Part shown: piece by piece, positions 42,966-51,870 of the stretch
Layout: the number at the start of each line of letters is the position of its first letter
Numbering within the stretch: the first letter of the stretch is position 1
Assembly: GCA_039817825.1 (NCBI GenBank)
Contig: JBCBVA010000006.1
Span: 1 to 64,000 of the forward strand
DNA from: PCC-7336 sp039817825
Lineage (GTDB): Bacteria; Cyanobacteriota; Cyanobacteriia; Thermostichales; PCC-7336
Length of the DNA stretch: 64,000 bases
Direction of reading: 5' to 3'
Position numbers and translations under genes: made by a program
Notes under the pieces: model-generated
Databases searched by the model: none
Seen by the model: the letters and a program-made list of their open reading frames with translations, nothing else
Told to the model about the DNA's origin: nothing

Positions 42966-43072
42966 TAGTGATTTGTCAGGCTTGCTTTGAGGGAGACTAT
43001 CAATCACCGAAAGCATTACAGCAAGCCTGAGAGAAAGCGATCGCCCATCCCCTCTATGCCGACAGAGTGCTA
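42966..43072 (+). repeat. MITE-like repeat family B, copy B2
   Basis: A complete 107-bp copy, the same length as B1. Its ends are TAGTGATTTGTCAGG and CCGACAGAGTGCTA. The internal 10-bp arms TCAGGCTTGC / GCAAGCCTGA are perfect. Its last three bases (CTA) are the stop codon of the CPBP gene read on the minus strand. Confidence 0.85.
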
Positions 43073-43933
43073 CTTCGCTCTGTCTCCCCTTAGATAGGCT
43101 CCAATCCCGCTCATCTCGATTCCAGCCAGTGTGACGAGTAGCGCCAGCCAACCAACCAATCCCGCCAGGGGGTTTCCGTCTATGCCCGTAATCCAAGCTG
43201 GGACAGCCGATGTGTAGGTGACCCAGTCAGCGATGTTGACAATAGAAATCGCTAGCACCCAGCCGATATGCAAACCGATCGATAATCCCAGGCGATCGCC
43301 CGTACGATATTTCGCTCGCACTAGGATCGTTCCGACTCCTACGAGTCCGATTAACTGCGGCCCCCATTGATGCACAACGGCAAAGATCGCCGTAGTCAGG
43401 GCTGCGGCCAGCCATGCAGGATAGTCCCGCCGCAACTCTTCCAGCAACCATCCGCGAAACAGCAGCTCCTCTGCCAACCCAATAGCAACTGCAGTAGCAA
43501 GCGCATTGGCAACGGCCATCATCAACGTTACAGGCGCTACGGACTGCCACACCAGCCACCCCACAGCCGCCTCAGCCATTAGCGGAGCAAATCCCCCTAG
43601 CGTGGCAATGACAGCACCAAACGCAAGCTCTCGTCGAAACGATCGATCCCAGCTCAATCCTAGCGATCGGTAGGGATGCTGTTGGCCGTGTACCCATCTC
43701 CCCCATGCGGCAAATGCTGCCACCACCATTAGGTAGAGGCAAATAATGACAGCCAGGTCGGGTAGCTTCAGGAGATTCGCTAACACCCACCACAGCACCA
43801 GAAACGGCACTACGAATATGGGAATGCGCAGCCATGCCGGACGAGAGCGAATCGAGATCGCCCATCTGGGTGCCTCAGGTCTGTGGGGGGGGGCAGGGCT
43901 GTGGGAAGTTGCGGGCAATCCTAATCTCGGCAA
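43070..43933 (-). CDS. CPBP family intramembrane metalloprotease
   Basis: A 287-residue membrane protein with about eight hydrophobic segments and the CPBP (CAAX protease / bacteriocin-processing) motifs: EELLFRGWLLEEL (Glu155, Glu156, Arg160), FAVVHQW (His188) and SIGLHIGW (His near 224). Members cleave prenylated or small peptide substrates in the membrane; some confer bacteriocin self-immunity. The C-terminal KTAG ending reads out of repeat B2, which supplies the TAG stop, and the gene's 5' end lies 36 bp from the inverted repeat B3. The gene is thus boxed in by two inverted family B copies. Confidence 0.85.
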   Translation of the reverse strand: MPRLGLPATSHSPAPPHRPEAPRWAISIRSRPAWLRIPIFVVPFLVLWWVLANLLKLPDLAVIICLYLMVVAAFAAWGRWVHGQQHPYRSLGLSWDRSFRRELAFGAVIATLGGFAPLMAEAAVGWLVWQSVAPVTLMMAVANALATAVAIGLAEELLFRGWLLEELRRDYPAWLAAALTTAIFAVVHQWGPQLIGLVGVGTILVRAKYRTGDRLGLSIGLHIGWVLAISIVNIADWVTYTSAVPAWITGIDGNPLAGLVGWLALLVTLAGIEMSGIGAYLRGDRAK

Positions 43934-43968
43934 TAGACGGGAATATCTTGTCGGCGGGGGCCGGACGC

Positions 43969-44074
43969 TAGTGCTCTATCAAGGTTAAAAAAGGGATTCC
44001 CTCTCCCTGCCAGGCTGACTGCAACGTATGTGCGGAGAGTCAGTATCCCCAAAGGTAAGCCTGACAAGACACTA
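43969..44074 (-). repeat. MITE-like repeat family B, copy B3 (inverted)
   Basis: A 106-bp copy in the opposite orientation to B1 and B2. Its ends read TAGTGCTCTATCA and TGACAAGACACTA. The internal pairing is more degenerate than in B1 and B2. It fills the space between the CPBP gene and clpS. Confidence 0.75.
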
Positions 44075-44081
44075 GGTTTGG

Positions 44082-44366
44082 TTAGCAGTCCGGCTCGATC
44101 GAACTGGTTAAACCGTGCATTTGGAGCTGCTCTTTGTAAAACTCCGCATGCTCCTGCGGCACCACAATGACGAGTGCAAGGCCGTTCACATGAGCTTCCA
44201 TCATCACATCGCGAGCTTGTGGCGGCTGCATGGCCGGAATTGTTTTCACCAACACTTCGATGACGTACTCCATCGAGTTGAAATCATCGTTGTGCAACAT
44301 CACCCGATACATTGGCATCGGCTTCCGGGCGGTTGAGCTTTTCGGCTTGACCTCCGCGAATACCAT
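44082..44366 (-). CDS. clpS: ATP-dependent Clp protease adaptor ClpS
   Basis: A 94-residue ClpS adaptor that delivers N-degron substrates to ClpC/ClpA. The conserved core is visible: PMYRVMLHNDDFNSMEYVIE with the NDD motif, the MMEAHVNGLALVIV strand and QEHAEFYKEQL. The N-terminal extension is short and flexible. It ends 8 bp from repeat B3. cdsA lies upstream on the same strand after 91 bp. Confidence 0.9.
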   Translation of the reverse strand: MVFAEVKPKSSTARKPMPMYRVMLHNDDFNSMEYVIEVLVKTIPAMQPPQARDVMMEAHVNGLALVIVVPQEHAEFYKEQLQMHGLTSSIEPDC

Positions 44367-44457
44367 GACTGGTCGCTCCGTAGTAAAAAACTTCTAAAAG
44401 GCGGTGGAATTCTACGTACATTCTGCGAACTTCTTCAACATGTTGCAAGCGGAACGG

Positions 44458-45270
44458 CTACCGCCCTACAACTTGAAAAAGCTCGACAAAGAAAAACACC
44501 AGTGGTGCGGTAAAAACGTAGCTGTCTCCCCGATCCAAGATACCGCCATGTCCGGGAATCAGATCGCCGGAATCTTTTACCCCTGCATTGCGCTTCATCA
44601 AGGACTCCGTAAGATCTCCCAACAACCCAGTAATTCCGATCAGCAATCCCAACGCAATTCCGGTCCACGGCCATCCATACCAATCCAGCCACCATGCCCC
44701 AACTGTGGCAATCGCAACGCTGCCGACAATGCCGGCGATCGAGCCTTCTACCGTTTTCTTGGGGCTGATAATCGATAGCTGCGTTTTGCCAAACTGTTTG
44801 CCCATGAAATACGCGCCAATATCTGCCGCCCAGATACAGGCAAACGCCATCAAGCCTAGTTTTAAGCCATTGGAATGAGCCCGCACTAAAATCCAGAAAC
44901 TAGGCAGGTAAGCACAGTAGAACAGCCCCAAAATTGATGTCGCAATGTCGTTGATGGTAGCGACCTTAGGTTTAAAGAGAAGATAGAAACAAATGCACGT
45001 GCCGGCCAGCGTGAAGCACAATCCCGCCCACTCCGGCCGCAGCTGTTGAATTAGTACGAGGCCTTGGCTGGTGACAATAGTCGTACGCATGGCAGGGGCA
45101 GCCCCCGTGGCCCGCACCAATCGGAAAAACTCTAACTGTGCCAGCAGCACAATAACCGCAATCATGACGGTAAAGTACCAGCCTCCTAGAAACGAGACCG
45201 TTAGCGCCATGGCGATCGCGACAACCGCACTCAGCAGGCGGAGCTTGAGCTTCTCTCTCACACCCACCAC
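44458..45270 (-). CDS. cdsA: phosphatidate cytidylyltransferase
   Basis: Makes CDP-diacylglycerol from phosphatidate and CTP for phospholipid synthesis, in the cytoplasmic membrane. A 270-residue protein with about seven or eight hydrophobic segments and the CDP-diglyceride synthase signature near the C-terminus: SPKKTVEGSIAGIVGS, followed by GDLTESLMKRNAGVKDSGDLIPGHGGILDRGDS, which contains the conserved metal-binding Asp residues. The length and motif order are normal. It starts at ATG 45270 and is followed on the same strand by clpS. Confidence 0.93.
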   Translation of the reverse strand: MVGVREKLKLRLLSAVVAIAMALTVSFLGGWYFTVMIAVIVLLAQLEFFRLVRATGAAPAMRTTIVTSQGLVLIQQLRPEWAGLCFTLAGTCICFYLLFKPKVATINDIATSILGLFYCAYLPSFWILVRAHSNGLKLGLMAFACIWAADIGAYFMGKQFGKTQLSIISPKKTVEGSIAGIVGSVAIATVGAWWLDWYGWPWTGIALGLLIGITGLLGDLTESLMKRNAGVKDSGDLIPGHGGILDRGDSYVFTAPLVFFFVELFQVVGR

Positions 45271-45685
45271 ACTCCTTGGGGGGCTGGCCAGATATCAGGT
45301 TGGTACAAGTAGCCGTCCAGTATGAGTTGCGATCTTTAAGTGTAGCCGAGTCACCAATTTAGTCTGCGCAGGAATGCCGCAACTGCAGCAAGGAAGTCTC
45401 TGAATGGGCACTATCTCCATCACAGATGGGGTTTGAGAAGGGATATGGGGATTGAATCAGTGCTTTTCGGCTCAAAACGATACGATTAGCCCTCCAAACA
45501 ATGGCTTTGCAGTATATGTCAGACAAATAAGCTACAAACATAAACTGCTGTTAGATTTTCAACTCCAACAAATAATTCACAAAAAAACCTCAAAATCGGC
45601 TCAACCTCCAATTGTGAGTAGCAAAATACTCATAATTGAGAACACTTACGTATATATTATCTGTTGTCACTCCCTGGCAGCAAGC
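45271..45685. other. divergent promoter region between cdsA and the GH9 gene
   Basis: A 415-bp spacer, strongly AT-rich from about 45500 on, with no protein-like frame. It contains the 11-bp inverted repeat at 45610-45637, listed separately. It should carry the promoters of cdsA and the giant GH9 gene. Confidence 0.4.
45610..45637 (+). promoter_or_regulatory. inverted repeat upstream of the GH9 gene
   Basis: AATTGTGAGTA (45610-45620) and TACTCATAATT (45627-45637) form 11-bp arms with one mismatch around a 6-nt AT-rich spacer, ending 48 bp before ATG 45686. It could be an operator or an mRNA leader hairpin. I do not recognise a specific regulator. Confidence 0.4.
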
Positions 45686-48600
45686 ATGAACGATAGCGCG
45701 AGATTGTACTTTGTCTCTCCGGATCTACTAGCCATTCAAATAGATGCAGGCTCCGTGCAGTTGGGACTGGGAGTGGAGCCCGACACCTTTACTGGAGAAC
45801 AGTTCGAGCCAGGTGTTCTCCTAAATGCCGCTAACTATGCAATTTCGTCATCCACCGATCCATTGTTTGCCACGGAGATCGGCCTAGAGGGAGCCCAGCT
45901 TTATCTCAAAACAGAAACCACAGATGTTGCCTTTCTCGATCGCAACGATCGCTTTAATCCCAGTCAGCTTGAATGGGCTCAGCAATACACGGTATACGTT
46001 CAACTGCCCGACGGTACGTCACTAACCCGAGGGGATACCTACACCATTGACTTCACTGGAGAGTTGGAATCGGGCATCCGTGACATCCAAGGATTTGAAT
46101 ACAATCCGGAACAATTTGTCAGTGAAGCGATCCATGTTGCCCAAATCGGATACGACCCGGACGACCCCAAAATCGCCTTCCTCTCCGAATGGCTGGGGCA
46201 AACCGCCAGCAGAGAGAGTTCCCCATCCCCAGATTACTTCCAGGAGGGGTTGCGGTTCTGGATTGTGGATGCGGCCACCGGACAGCGGGTGGAAGATGAC
46301 AGTGTTGTGCGAGAGACTACCCTGTCGCTAGAGGCCGGTACGGATGAAGACGTTCGCAGCGGATTTCAAAATTACAGCCGCACCAATGTGTTTTCGCTAG
46401 AGTTCAGCGATTTTCAGCAAGAGGGAAGGTACTACATCGAAGTGGATGGCGTGGGCCGCTCCTTCGAGTTTGAGATTGCCGAGAATACCTGGGAGCGTGC
46501 CTTTCAGATTTCCATGCAGGGGTTGTACAACCAGCGGAGTGGAACGGCCATTGGCGGGCCGTATTCCGAGACCGAATACCTGCGATCGTTTCACCCTGAC
46601 GACGGGGTGCTGATTTTCCCCACCGATAGCCTCACAACAACGGTTGATGGCCAGCCGGTTAGCGTAGAAGAGGTGCAACTGATCGATACCCGAGAAGGAT
46701 TTGACTTTAGGAGAGAGAGGTTCAGAGATGCCTTTGACAGATATTCCGAGGCATTCGACCTGAATGGCAATGGACGGATCGCCAATGACGAACTCAGCCA
46801 ATTTATTCAGCCATTAGATGATGCCTGGGGGGGCTACAAAGACGCCGGTGACTGGGATCGCCGCATTCAGCATCTGTTTGGAACGAGACAGCACCTGGGG
46901 TTGTTGGCGCAATTCCCCGACTACTTTGAGAGCATCGATCTCAATATCCCCGACACCCTCGACAGCTTCCCCACCCTCGACAGCCTCGAAACGGCAGTTC
47001 CATCCAACGGCATCCCAGACATCCTTGATGAATCCCTGTGGGGCCTTGACTTTTTCCGACGCTTGCAAACGAGCGATGGAGGAATTCGCGGCGGCATTGA
47101 GTCGGCAAGAGCGCCAATCGCGGGGGAAACCAGTTGGGAGGAATCCCAGACAGTATTTGCCTACGCCCCCGATCCGTGGTCGTCCTATATTTATGCAGGA
47201 GTTGCCGCCCGTGCCGCCCGTTTATTAGGGCAATACGATGCCGCGCTCGCCACCCAGTATCGCGACAGTGCTCTTCGAGCGATGAATTGGGCAGAGGCTG
47301 AGCTTCCTACCGATGACTCCTACGATGTGCGACAAATTGACGACGAGCGCAATCTAGCAGCATTAGAACTGTACCTACTGACCGAAGATCCGGTCTGGCA
47401 CCAGTTGTTTTTGGAGACGACCGTGTTTGCAGGGGGGCAATGCGGCCTCGGTCAACCCTGTAATGACACGTTCAAAAACGGCTCTCACGACCAGCGAGAA
47501 GCCGCTCAGCTTTACGCTCGGGCTCCTCAAGACTTAACGGATGCAACCACGCAATCCAATACGATCGCTGCCCTGTTGCGAGCGGCAGATAACAGCCTTG
47601 CCGTCCAGAATGGCGGACTTGTGACACTCGAGGGCCGTCCGCTAACCGGTACGCAAGCGGGAACAGCCTTTAACCAAACTCGGGTGAACACTCCTTTTAT
47701 GCCGCTGTCTCCGGGGCAGTTGGGCACTCCACAAATGGACGATCTGCTGGCTGCGTATGGCATCACGGGCGATCGCCAATATCTGGATGGAGCCGTCAAA
47801 GGCAGCCATTTTTCAGCCGGGGCCAATCCCTCCAATACGGTATTTACCTCGGGGCTAGTGGATGCTGGATTGGCTCAGCGAGAGCCGGTGAACACCTTCG
47901 TGATTGATGCTCGCTCCACCGGTCAAAGCACGCCCGCCGGTATCACTGCCTACGGGCCGATTGACTCGCAATTTGGATTCAATCAGGCACAACGGGATTT
48001 ATATGGACAACGCAGCTTTCCCTTCCCCACTGCTTGGCCTGTTTACGAAAACTACTTCGATAATTACTGGAATTTTGAACAGGCTGAATTCACCATTCAT
48101 CAGTCGATCTCCCCAACTGCGTTTACGTGGGGATATCTAGCCGCCAGTGACTCGATCGCTCCGCCGATCGTCACGACTCCTATCCCGAACCAAGTCTTGG
48201 AGGATGGCAGCAGCGTTAATTTAGACATTTCCGGTAACTTCAGCGATCGCGATGGCAGTATTGTCAGTTACTTCGCACTGGGACTGCCGTCTGGATTGAG
48301 TATCGATCGCTCATCAGGGGGTATCAGTGGCACCTTGGCTGCCGATGCCTCTCTAGAGCCTGGCGTTGTGAATCCTGCCAATCAGGGGTCAAGGGACTAC
48401 AGCATTCGTGTGATTGCCACAGATGATGACGGGGCCAACATCTCTCAAGTGTTCACGCTGAGCGCAGTGAATGTCGATCCGGTAGCCAACGACGATCGCT
48501 TCAGCACGGATGAGGAGACGCCAGTTAACGGTAACGTTTTGGAAGGCTTGGGAGCCGATCTCGATGGCTCGCCCGACGGTGATGTGTTATCCGTTATCAA

Positions 48601-51538
48601 CCAAACGAATCCCAGTAATGGCTCCGTCACCCTGGATGCCAATGGTGACTTTACCTACACCCCCGATGCCGGTTTTGTTGGTACGGACTCCTTCCGCTAC
48701 ACCGTCTCTGATGGAAATGGTGGTAGCGACACCGCTGTTGTCACGATTGTGGTGAGTCCTCCGAACACTCTGCCCGATGCTGTTGACGATGCAGCCAGCA
48801 CTGATGAAGACGCGGCGGTTTCCGGCAACGTGCTGGATGGGTCTAACGGCGGATTGGACACCGATCTCGACGGAGACACGCTGGCCGTCATTGAGAATAC
48901 CGACCCTGCCAATGGCTCTGTCACCCTGGGTTCTGAGGGAAGCTTCACTTACACTCCCAATCCCGATTTCAACGGTACAGACTCGTTCACTTATACGGTG
49001 TCGGACGGCAACGGAGGCACCGATTCCGCTACTGTCACCATTACTGTCGGAGCCACAAACGACAATCCTGATGCTGTTGACGATGTGACCAGCACCGACG
49101 AGGATACCGCCGTAACCGGCAATGTTTTAGATGGCACGAATGGTGGTTTAGATACGGATCTGGATGGGGACACGTTGACGGTCGTATCCAACACCAACCC
49201 AACCAATGGAACAGTCACGATTAATGCGACCGGCGAGTTTACCTACACGCCGAATGCAGACTTTAACGGCACCGATTCATTCACGTACACCATTTCAGAT
49301 GGAAATGGCACCGATACGGCAACCGTCTCGATCACTGTGGGAGCCACCAACGACCTCCCAGTAGCGGCAGATGACACAACCACTACCGATGAAGATGTGG
49401 CAGTCACAGGTAACGTGCTAGATGGCTCAAACGGTGGCCGAGATACGGATCGGGATGGGGATACTCTGACGGTTATCGCCAACACCGTCCCCAGCAATGG
49501 CATGGTGACAGTGGAAGCCAATGGAGAGTTTACTTATACCCCCGACGCCAACTTCAACGGCAGCGACTCGTTTACCTACACTGTCTCCGACGGCAATGGC
49601 GGTACCGACACAGCCACTGTTTCTGTCACCGTTAATCCCACCAGCAATAGTGCGATCTATCTAAGCTTTGCCCAAGATGGCTCAATCGGAGACCTCTCCT
49701 TCAACGATGAAGACATCCTCTTGTACGACCCCAGTAGCGGAGAGTATGAACTGTATGCTGACTTGTCGGATGTGGGGGGCACTGGCGACATAGATGCAGT
49801 GCATGTGGCGGACGATGGCAGTGTGTTACTGAGCTTTGAATCACCAATCTCGCTCTCTGGGTTGGGGACTGTAGATGACAGCGATATCGTCCGATTTGCC
49901 CCTACATCCACCGGAGCCGACACCGCCGGAACCTTGGAACTAGTCTTTGACGGCTCAGATGTGGGGCTGACAACCAGTAGTGAGGATATCGATAGTGTTG
50001 CTCTGACTCCAGATGGAGACTTAATTATCAGTGTCAAAGGGTTCTTTGATGCTGGTGGAGTTTCCGGTCGAGATGAGGACTTGCTCCGGTTCGAAGCGAG
50101 CAGTTTGGGAGGGAATACCAGCGGCAATTTATCGCTGTATTTTGACGGGTCTGATGTCGGTTTAAGTGATGGGAACTCTGAAGATGTGGAGGGGGTTTCA
50201 GTCGACCCCAACGGCGCTCTATTCCTGAACACCTTAGGAAACGTCTCTGTTCCTGGACTGAGTGGCGATGCTACCGATATTTCCATCTTTGACAGTAGTT
50301 CGCTGGGGAATGGCACCAGTGGAACGTTTAGTCAGTTTTTCGACGGATCAGCCAACGGACTTGCCGGTCTAAGATTGGACGGTATTTCAGTCAGTAACGG
50401 CAACAGCCCGACTGGGGACACGACTCCCCCTACGATCTCTAGCATCACCCCTGCAGATGATTCGACGAACGTTGCTGTTGACAGTAATCTACAAATCCAG
50501 TTCAGTGAAGTGGTTCAGGCCGGAACGGGAGAGATTACGCTCAGACGTCTGTCTGACAACAGCAAGATTGAGACGATTGGTGTGAATTCGACTCAAGTGA
50601 CGATTTCGGGCTCCACCGTAACCATCGACCCCAGTGATGATTTGGATGTTGGTACTGGAGTGTATGTGGAAATAGACGCCGGTGTATTTGAAGATGGAGC
50701 GGGCAATGGGTTTGCAGGGATTAGCGACAACAGTAGCTGGAATTTCACTACGGCAGCTCCACCGACGGGGTTGGACAACTTGGTCTTTGTCAGCTCTAGC
50801 CTAGATGGAACTGTTGATGGAGTGTCCTACAGCAATGAAGACGTCCTGGCTTACAACCCAGTAACTGGAGAGTGGCAGCAATATTTCGATGGTTCTGATG
50901 TGGGACTCACGGGCGAAGTTGATGCTGTGCACGTGGCGGATGACGGGAGTCTGCTACTGAGCCTGGGCTCACCTGCTACGGTCTCGGGGTTGGGAACTGT
51001 TGACGATAGCGATATTATCCGGTTTATCCCCACATCCACCGGAGACAACACAGCCGGGACCTTTGAACGAGTCTTTGATGGCTCTGATGTGGGTCTGACG
51101 ACCAATAATGAGGATATCGATGGTATTGCTCTCACTCCAGATGGAGACTTAATTATTAGTGTGAAAGGGTTCTTTAAGGCTGGTGGCGTTTCCGGTAGAG
51201 ATGAAGACCTGCTCCGGTTCGAAGCGAACAGTTTGGGAGGGAATACCAGTGGCAATTTATCACTGTATTTCGATGGGTCTGATGTCGGTTTAAGTGGTGG
51301 GAACTCTGAGGATGTCGATGGCATCTGGATCGCTCCCGATCGCAACGAGATCGTCCTCAGTACAAATGGCTCCTACACGGTTCCCGGACAAACTGGCGAT
51401 GGTGATGACCTACTCCAATTTGTTCCCATCTCCCTTGGAAACAAAACCAGCGGTACTTTTGAGGGAACAATCTTCAACGGGACAGAGTTTGGGATTTCAG
51501 ACATCGACGCGTTCTCTCTCACGACAGTAGGTCAGTAA
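45686..51538 (+). CDS. multi-domain glycoside hydrolase family 9 protein (endoglucanase-like) with adhesion-type repeats
   Basis: A 1950-residue protein. Domains in order: an unassigned N-terminal segment, a cellulase Ig-like domain (about 147-275, HVAQIGYDPDDPKIAFL), a GH9 catalytic domain (about 275-820) with nucleophile/base region DAGDWD (386-391) and a Glu in AEFTIHQSISPTAFTWGYLA (Glu801) matching the GH9 acid, a putative Ig domain, four cadherin-like repeats of about 98 residues (about 930-1320), a roughly 250-residue module (about 1323-1575), a Big_5-type Ig domain (about 1579-1690, DTTPPTISSITPADDSTNVA) and a second copy of the 250-residue module. No signal peptide or RTX nonapeptides are seen. 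It probably acts outside the cell on beta-glucans. ATG 45686 is chosen; the 45452 frame before it is AT-rich promoter-like DNA. Confidence 0.85.
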   Translation: MNDSARLYFVSPDLLAIQIDAGSVQLGLGVEPDTFTGEQFEPGVLLNAANYAISSSTDPLFATEIGLEGAQLYLKTETTDVAFLDRNDRFNPSQLEWAQQYTVYVQLPDGTSLTRGDTYTIDFTGELESGIRDIQGFEYNPEQFVSEAIHVAQIGYDPDDPKIAFLSEWLGQTASRESSPSPDYFQEGLRFWIVDAATGQRVEDDSVVRETTLSLEAGTDEDVRSGFQNYSRTNVFSLEFSDFQQEGRYYIEVDGVGRSFEFEIAENTWERAFQISMQGLYNQRSGTAIGGPYSETEYLRSFHPDDGVLIFPTDSLTTTVDGQPVSVEEVQLIDTREGFDFRRERFRDAFDRYSEAFDLNGNGRIANDELSQFIQPLDDAWGGYKDAGDWDRRIQHLFGTRQHLGLLAQFPDYFESIDLNIPDTLDSFPTLDSLETAVPSNGIPDILDESLWGLDFFRRLQTSDGGIRGGIESARAPIAGETSWEESQTVFAYAPDPWSSYIYAGVAARAARLLGQYDAALATQYRDSALRAMNWAEAELPTDDSYDVRQIDDERNLAALELYLLTEDPVWHQLFLETTVFAGGQCGLGQPCNDTFKNGSHDQREAAQLYARAPQDLTDATTQSNTIAALLRAADNSLAVQNGGLVTLEGRPLTGTQAGTAFNQTRVNTPFMPLSPGQLGTPQMDDLLAAYGITGDRQYLDGAVKGSHFSAGANPSNTVFTSGLVDAGLAQREPVNTFVIDARSTGQSTPAGITAYGPIDSQFGFNQAQRDLYGQRSFPFPTAWPVYENYFDNYWNFEQAEFTIHQSISPTAFTWGYLAASDSIAPPIVTTPIPNQVLEDGSSVNLDISGNFSDRDGSIVSYFALGLPSGLSIDRSSGGISGTLAADASLEPGVVNPANQGSRDYSIRVIATDDDGANISQVFTLSAVNVDPVANDDRFSTDEETPVNGNVLEGLGADLDGSPDGDVLSVINQTNPSNGSVTLDANGDFTYTPDAGFVGTDSFRYTVSDGNGGSDTAVVTIVVSPPNTLPDAVDDAASTDEDAAVSGNVLDGSNGGLDTDLDGDTLAVIENTDPANGSVTLGSEGSFTYTPNPDFNGTDSFTYTVSDGNGGTDSATVTITVGATNDNPDAVDDVTSTDEDTAVTGNVLDGTNGGLDTDLDGDTLTVVSNTNPTNGTVTINATGEFTYTPNADFNGTDSFTYTISDGNGTDTATVSITVGATNDLPVAADDTTTTDEDVAVTGNVLDGSNGGRDTDRDGDTLTVIANTVPSNGMVTVEANGEFTYTPDANFNGSDSFTYTVSDGNGGTDTATVSVTVNPTSNSAIYLSFAQDGSIGDLSFNDEDILLYDPSSGEYELYADLSDVGGTGDIDAVHVADDGSVLLSFESPISLSGLGTVDDSDIVRFAPTSTGADTAGTLELVFDGSDVGLTTSSEDIDSVALTPDGDLIISVKGFFDAGGVSGRDEDLLRFEASSLGGNTSGNLSLYFDGSDVGLSDGNSEDVEGVSVDPNGALFLNTLGNVSVPGLSGDATDISIFDSSSLGNGTSGTFSQFFDGSANGLAGLRLDGISVSNGNSPTGDTTPPTISSITPADDSTNVAVDSNLQIQFSEVVQAGTGEITLRRLSDNSKIETIGVNSTQVTISGSTVTIDPSDDLDVGTGVYVEIDAGVFEDGAGNGFAGISDNSSWNFTTAAPPTGLDNLVFVSSSLDGTVDGVSYSNEDVLAYNPVTGEWQQYFDGSDVGLTGEVDAVHVADDGSLLLSLGSPATVSGLGTVDDSDIIRFIPTSTGDNTAGTFERVFDGSDVGLTTNNEDIDGIALTPDGDLIISVKGFFKAGGVSGRDEDLLRFEANSLGGNTSGNLSLYFDGSDVGLSGGNSEDVDGIWIAPDRNEIVLSTNGSYTVPGQTGDGDDLLQFVPISLGNKTSGTFEGTIFNGTEFGISDIDAFSLTTVGQ
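48478..49650 (+). repeat. four tandem cadherin-like coding repeats
   Basis: Four direct repeats of about 290-300 bp inside the GH9 gene. Each encodes DAVDD-type starts, TDED, GNVLDG, a DTDLDGDTL calcium-site-like segment, GEFTYTP and DSFTYTVSDGNGG. The second and third are the most alike. They are coding and not CRISPR or mobile DNA. Confidence 0.85.
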
Positions 51539-51613
51539 CCACTACTGAAATCGTGGGGTGATTGAAGTAAAGCGGTAACGAAGTGCAATTAGCCTGAAAC
51601 GTATTCCGTGAGG

Positions 51614-51647
51614 AAAGCAGTAGCCATACCACTACAGATATTTCAGC
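51614..51647 (-). repeat. MITE-like repeat family A, partial copy next to A5
   Basis: A roughly 34-bp remnant reading AAAGCAGTAGCCATACCACT and on to GATATTTCAGCT, which aligns with the right-end hairpin region of family A in reverse orientation. It is cut off where full copy A5 begins, so two copies are joined or nested. Confidence 0.6.
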
Positions 51648-51741
51648 TAGAGCAGTGACCGCATCACTGCAAACATCAGCTACGGACAATTCCTGACTGC
51701 ACCTAGAGTTGAGTGTCTTGGCTGAACTGAAAAACGCTATA
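51648..51741 (-). repeat. MITE-like repeat family A, copy A5 (inverted)
   Basis: A reverse-orientation copy between the GH9 gene and purL, from TAGAGCAGTGA to ACGCTATA. Its hairpin is GCAGTGA-CCGCA-TCACTGC, where the other copies have GCAGTGG/CCACTGC, so base pair seven has changed from G-C to A-T on both arms. It shares the CACCTAGAGTTGAGTGTC core with A6. Confidence 0.8.
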
Positions 51742-51870
51742 GAGCGCACCTCCTGCAACAGTTGCCAGAGCGCCCTACCTACTATGGGGGTTCGATAGTA
51801 GAGATTGATGGGGTCGCCCCATCGAGACCGGCAGCCAATAGAATAGTAAGGCTCTTTTTGAGAGACTACC

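Noticed and set aside
48478..49650. Regular roughly 295-bp direct repeats as a CRISPR array
   Set aside because: The repeats are in-frame coding cadherin-like domains, far too long and without spacers.
49657..50316. 219-residue Ser/Pro-rich frame antisense to the GH9 gene
   Set aside because: A shadow of the repetitive Asp/Gly/Ser coding sequence.
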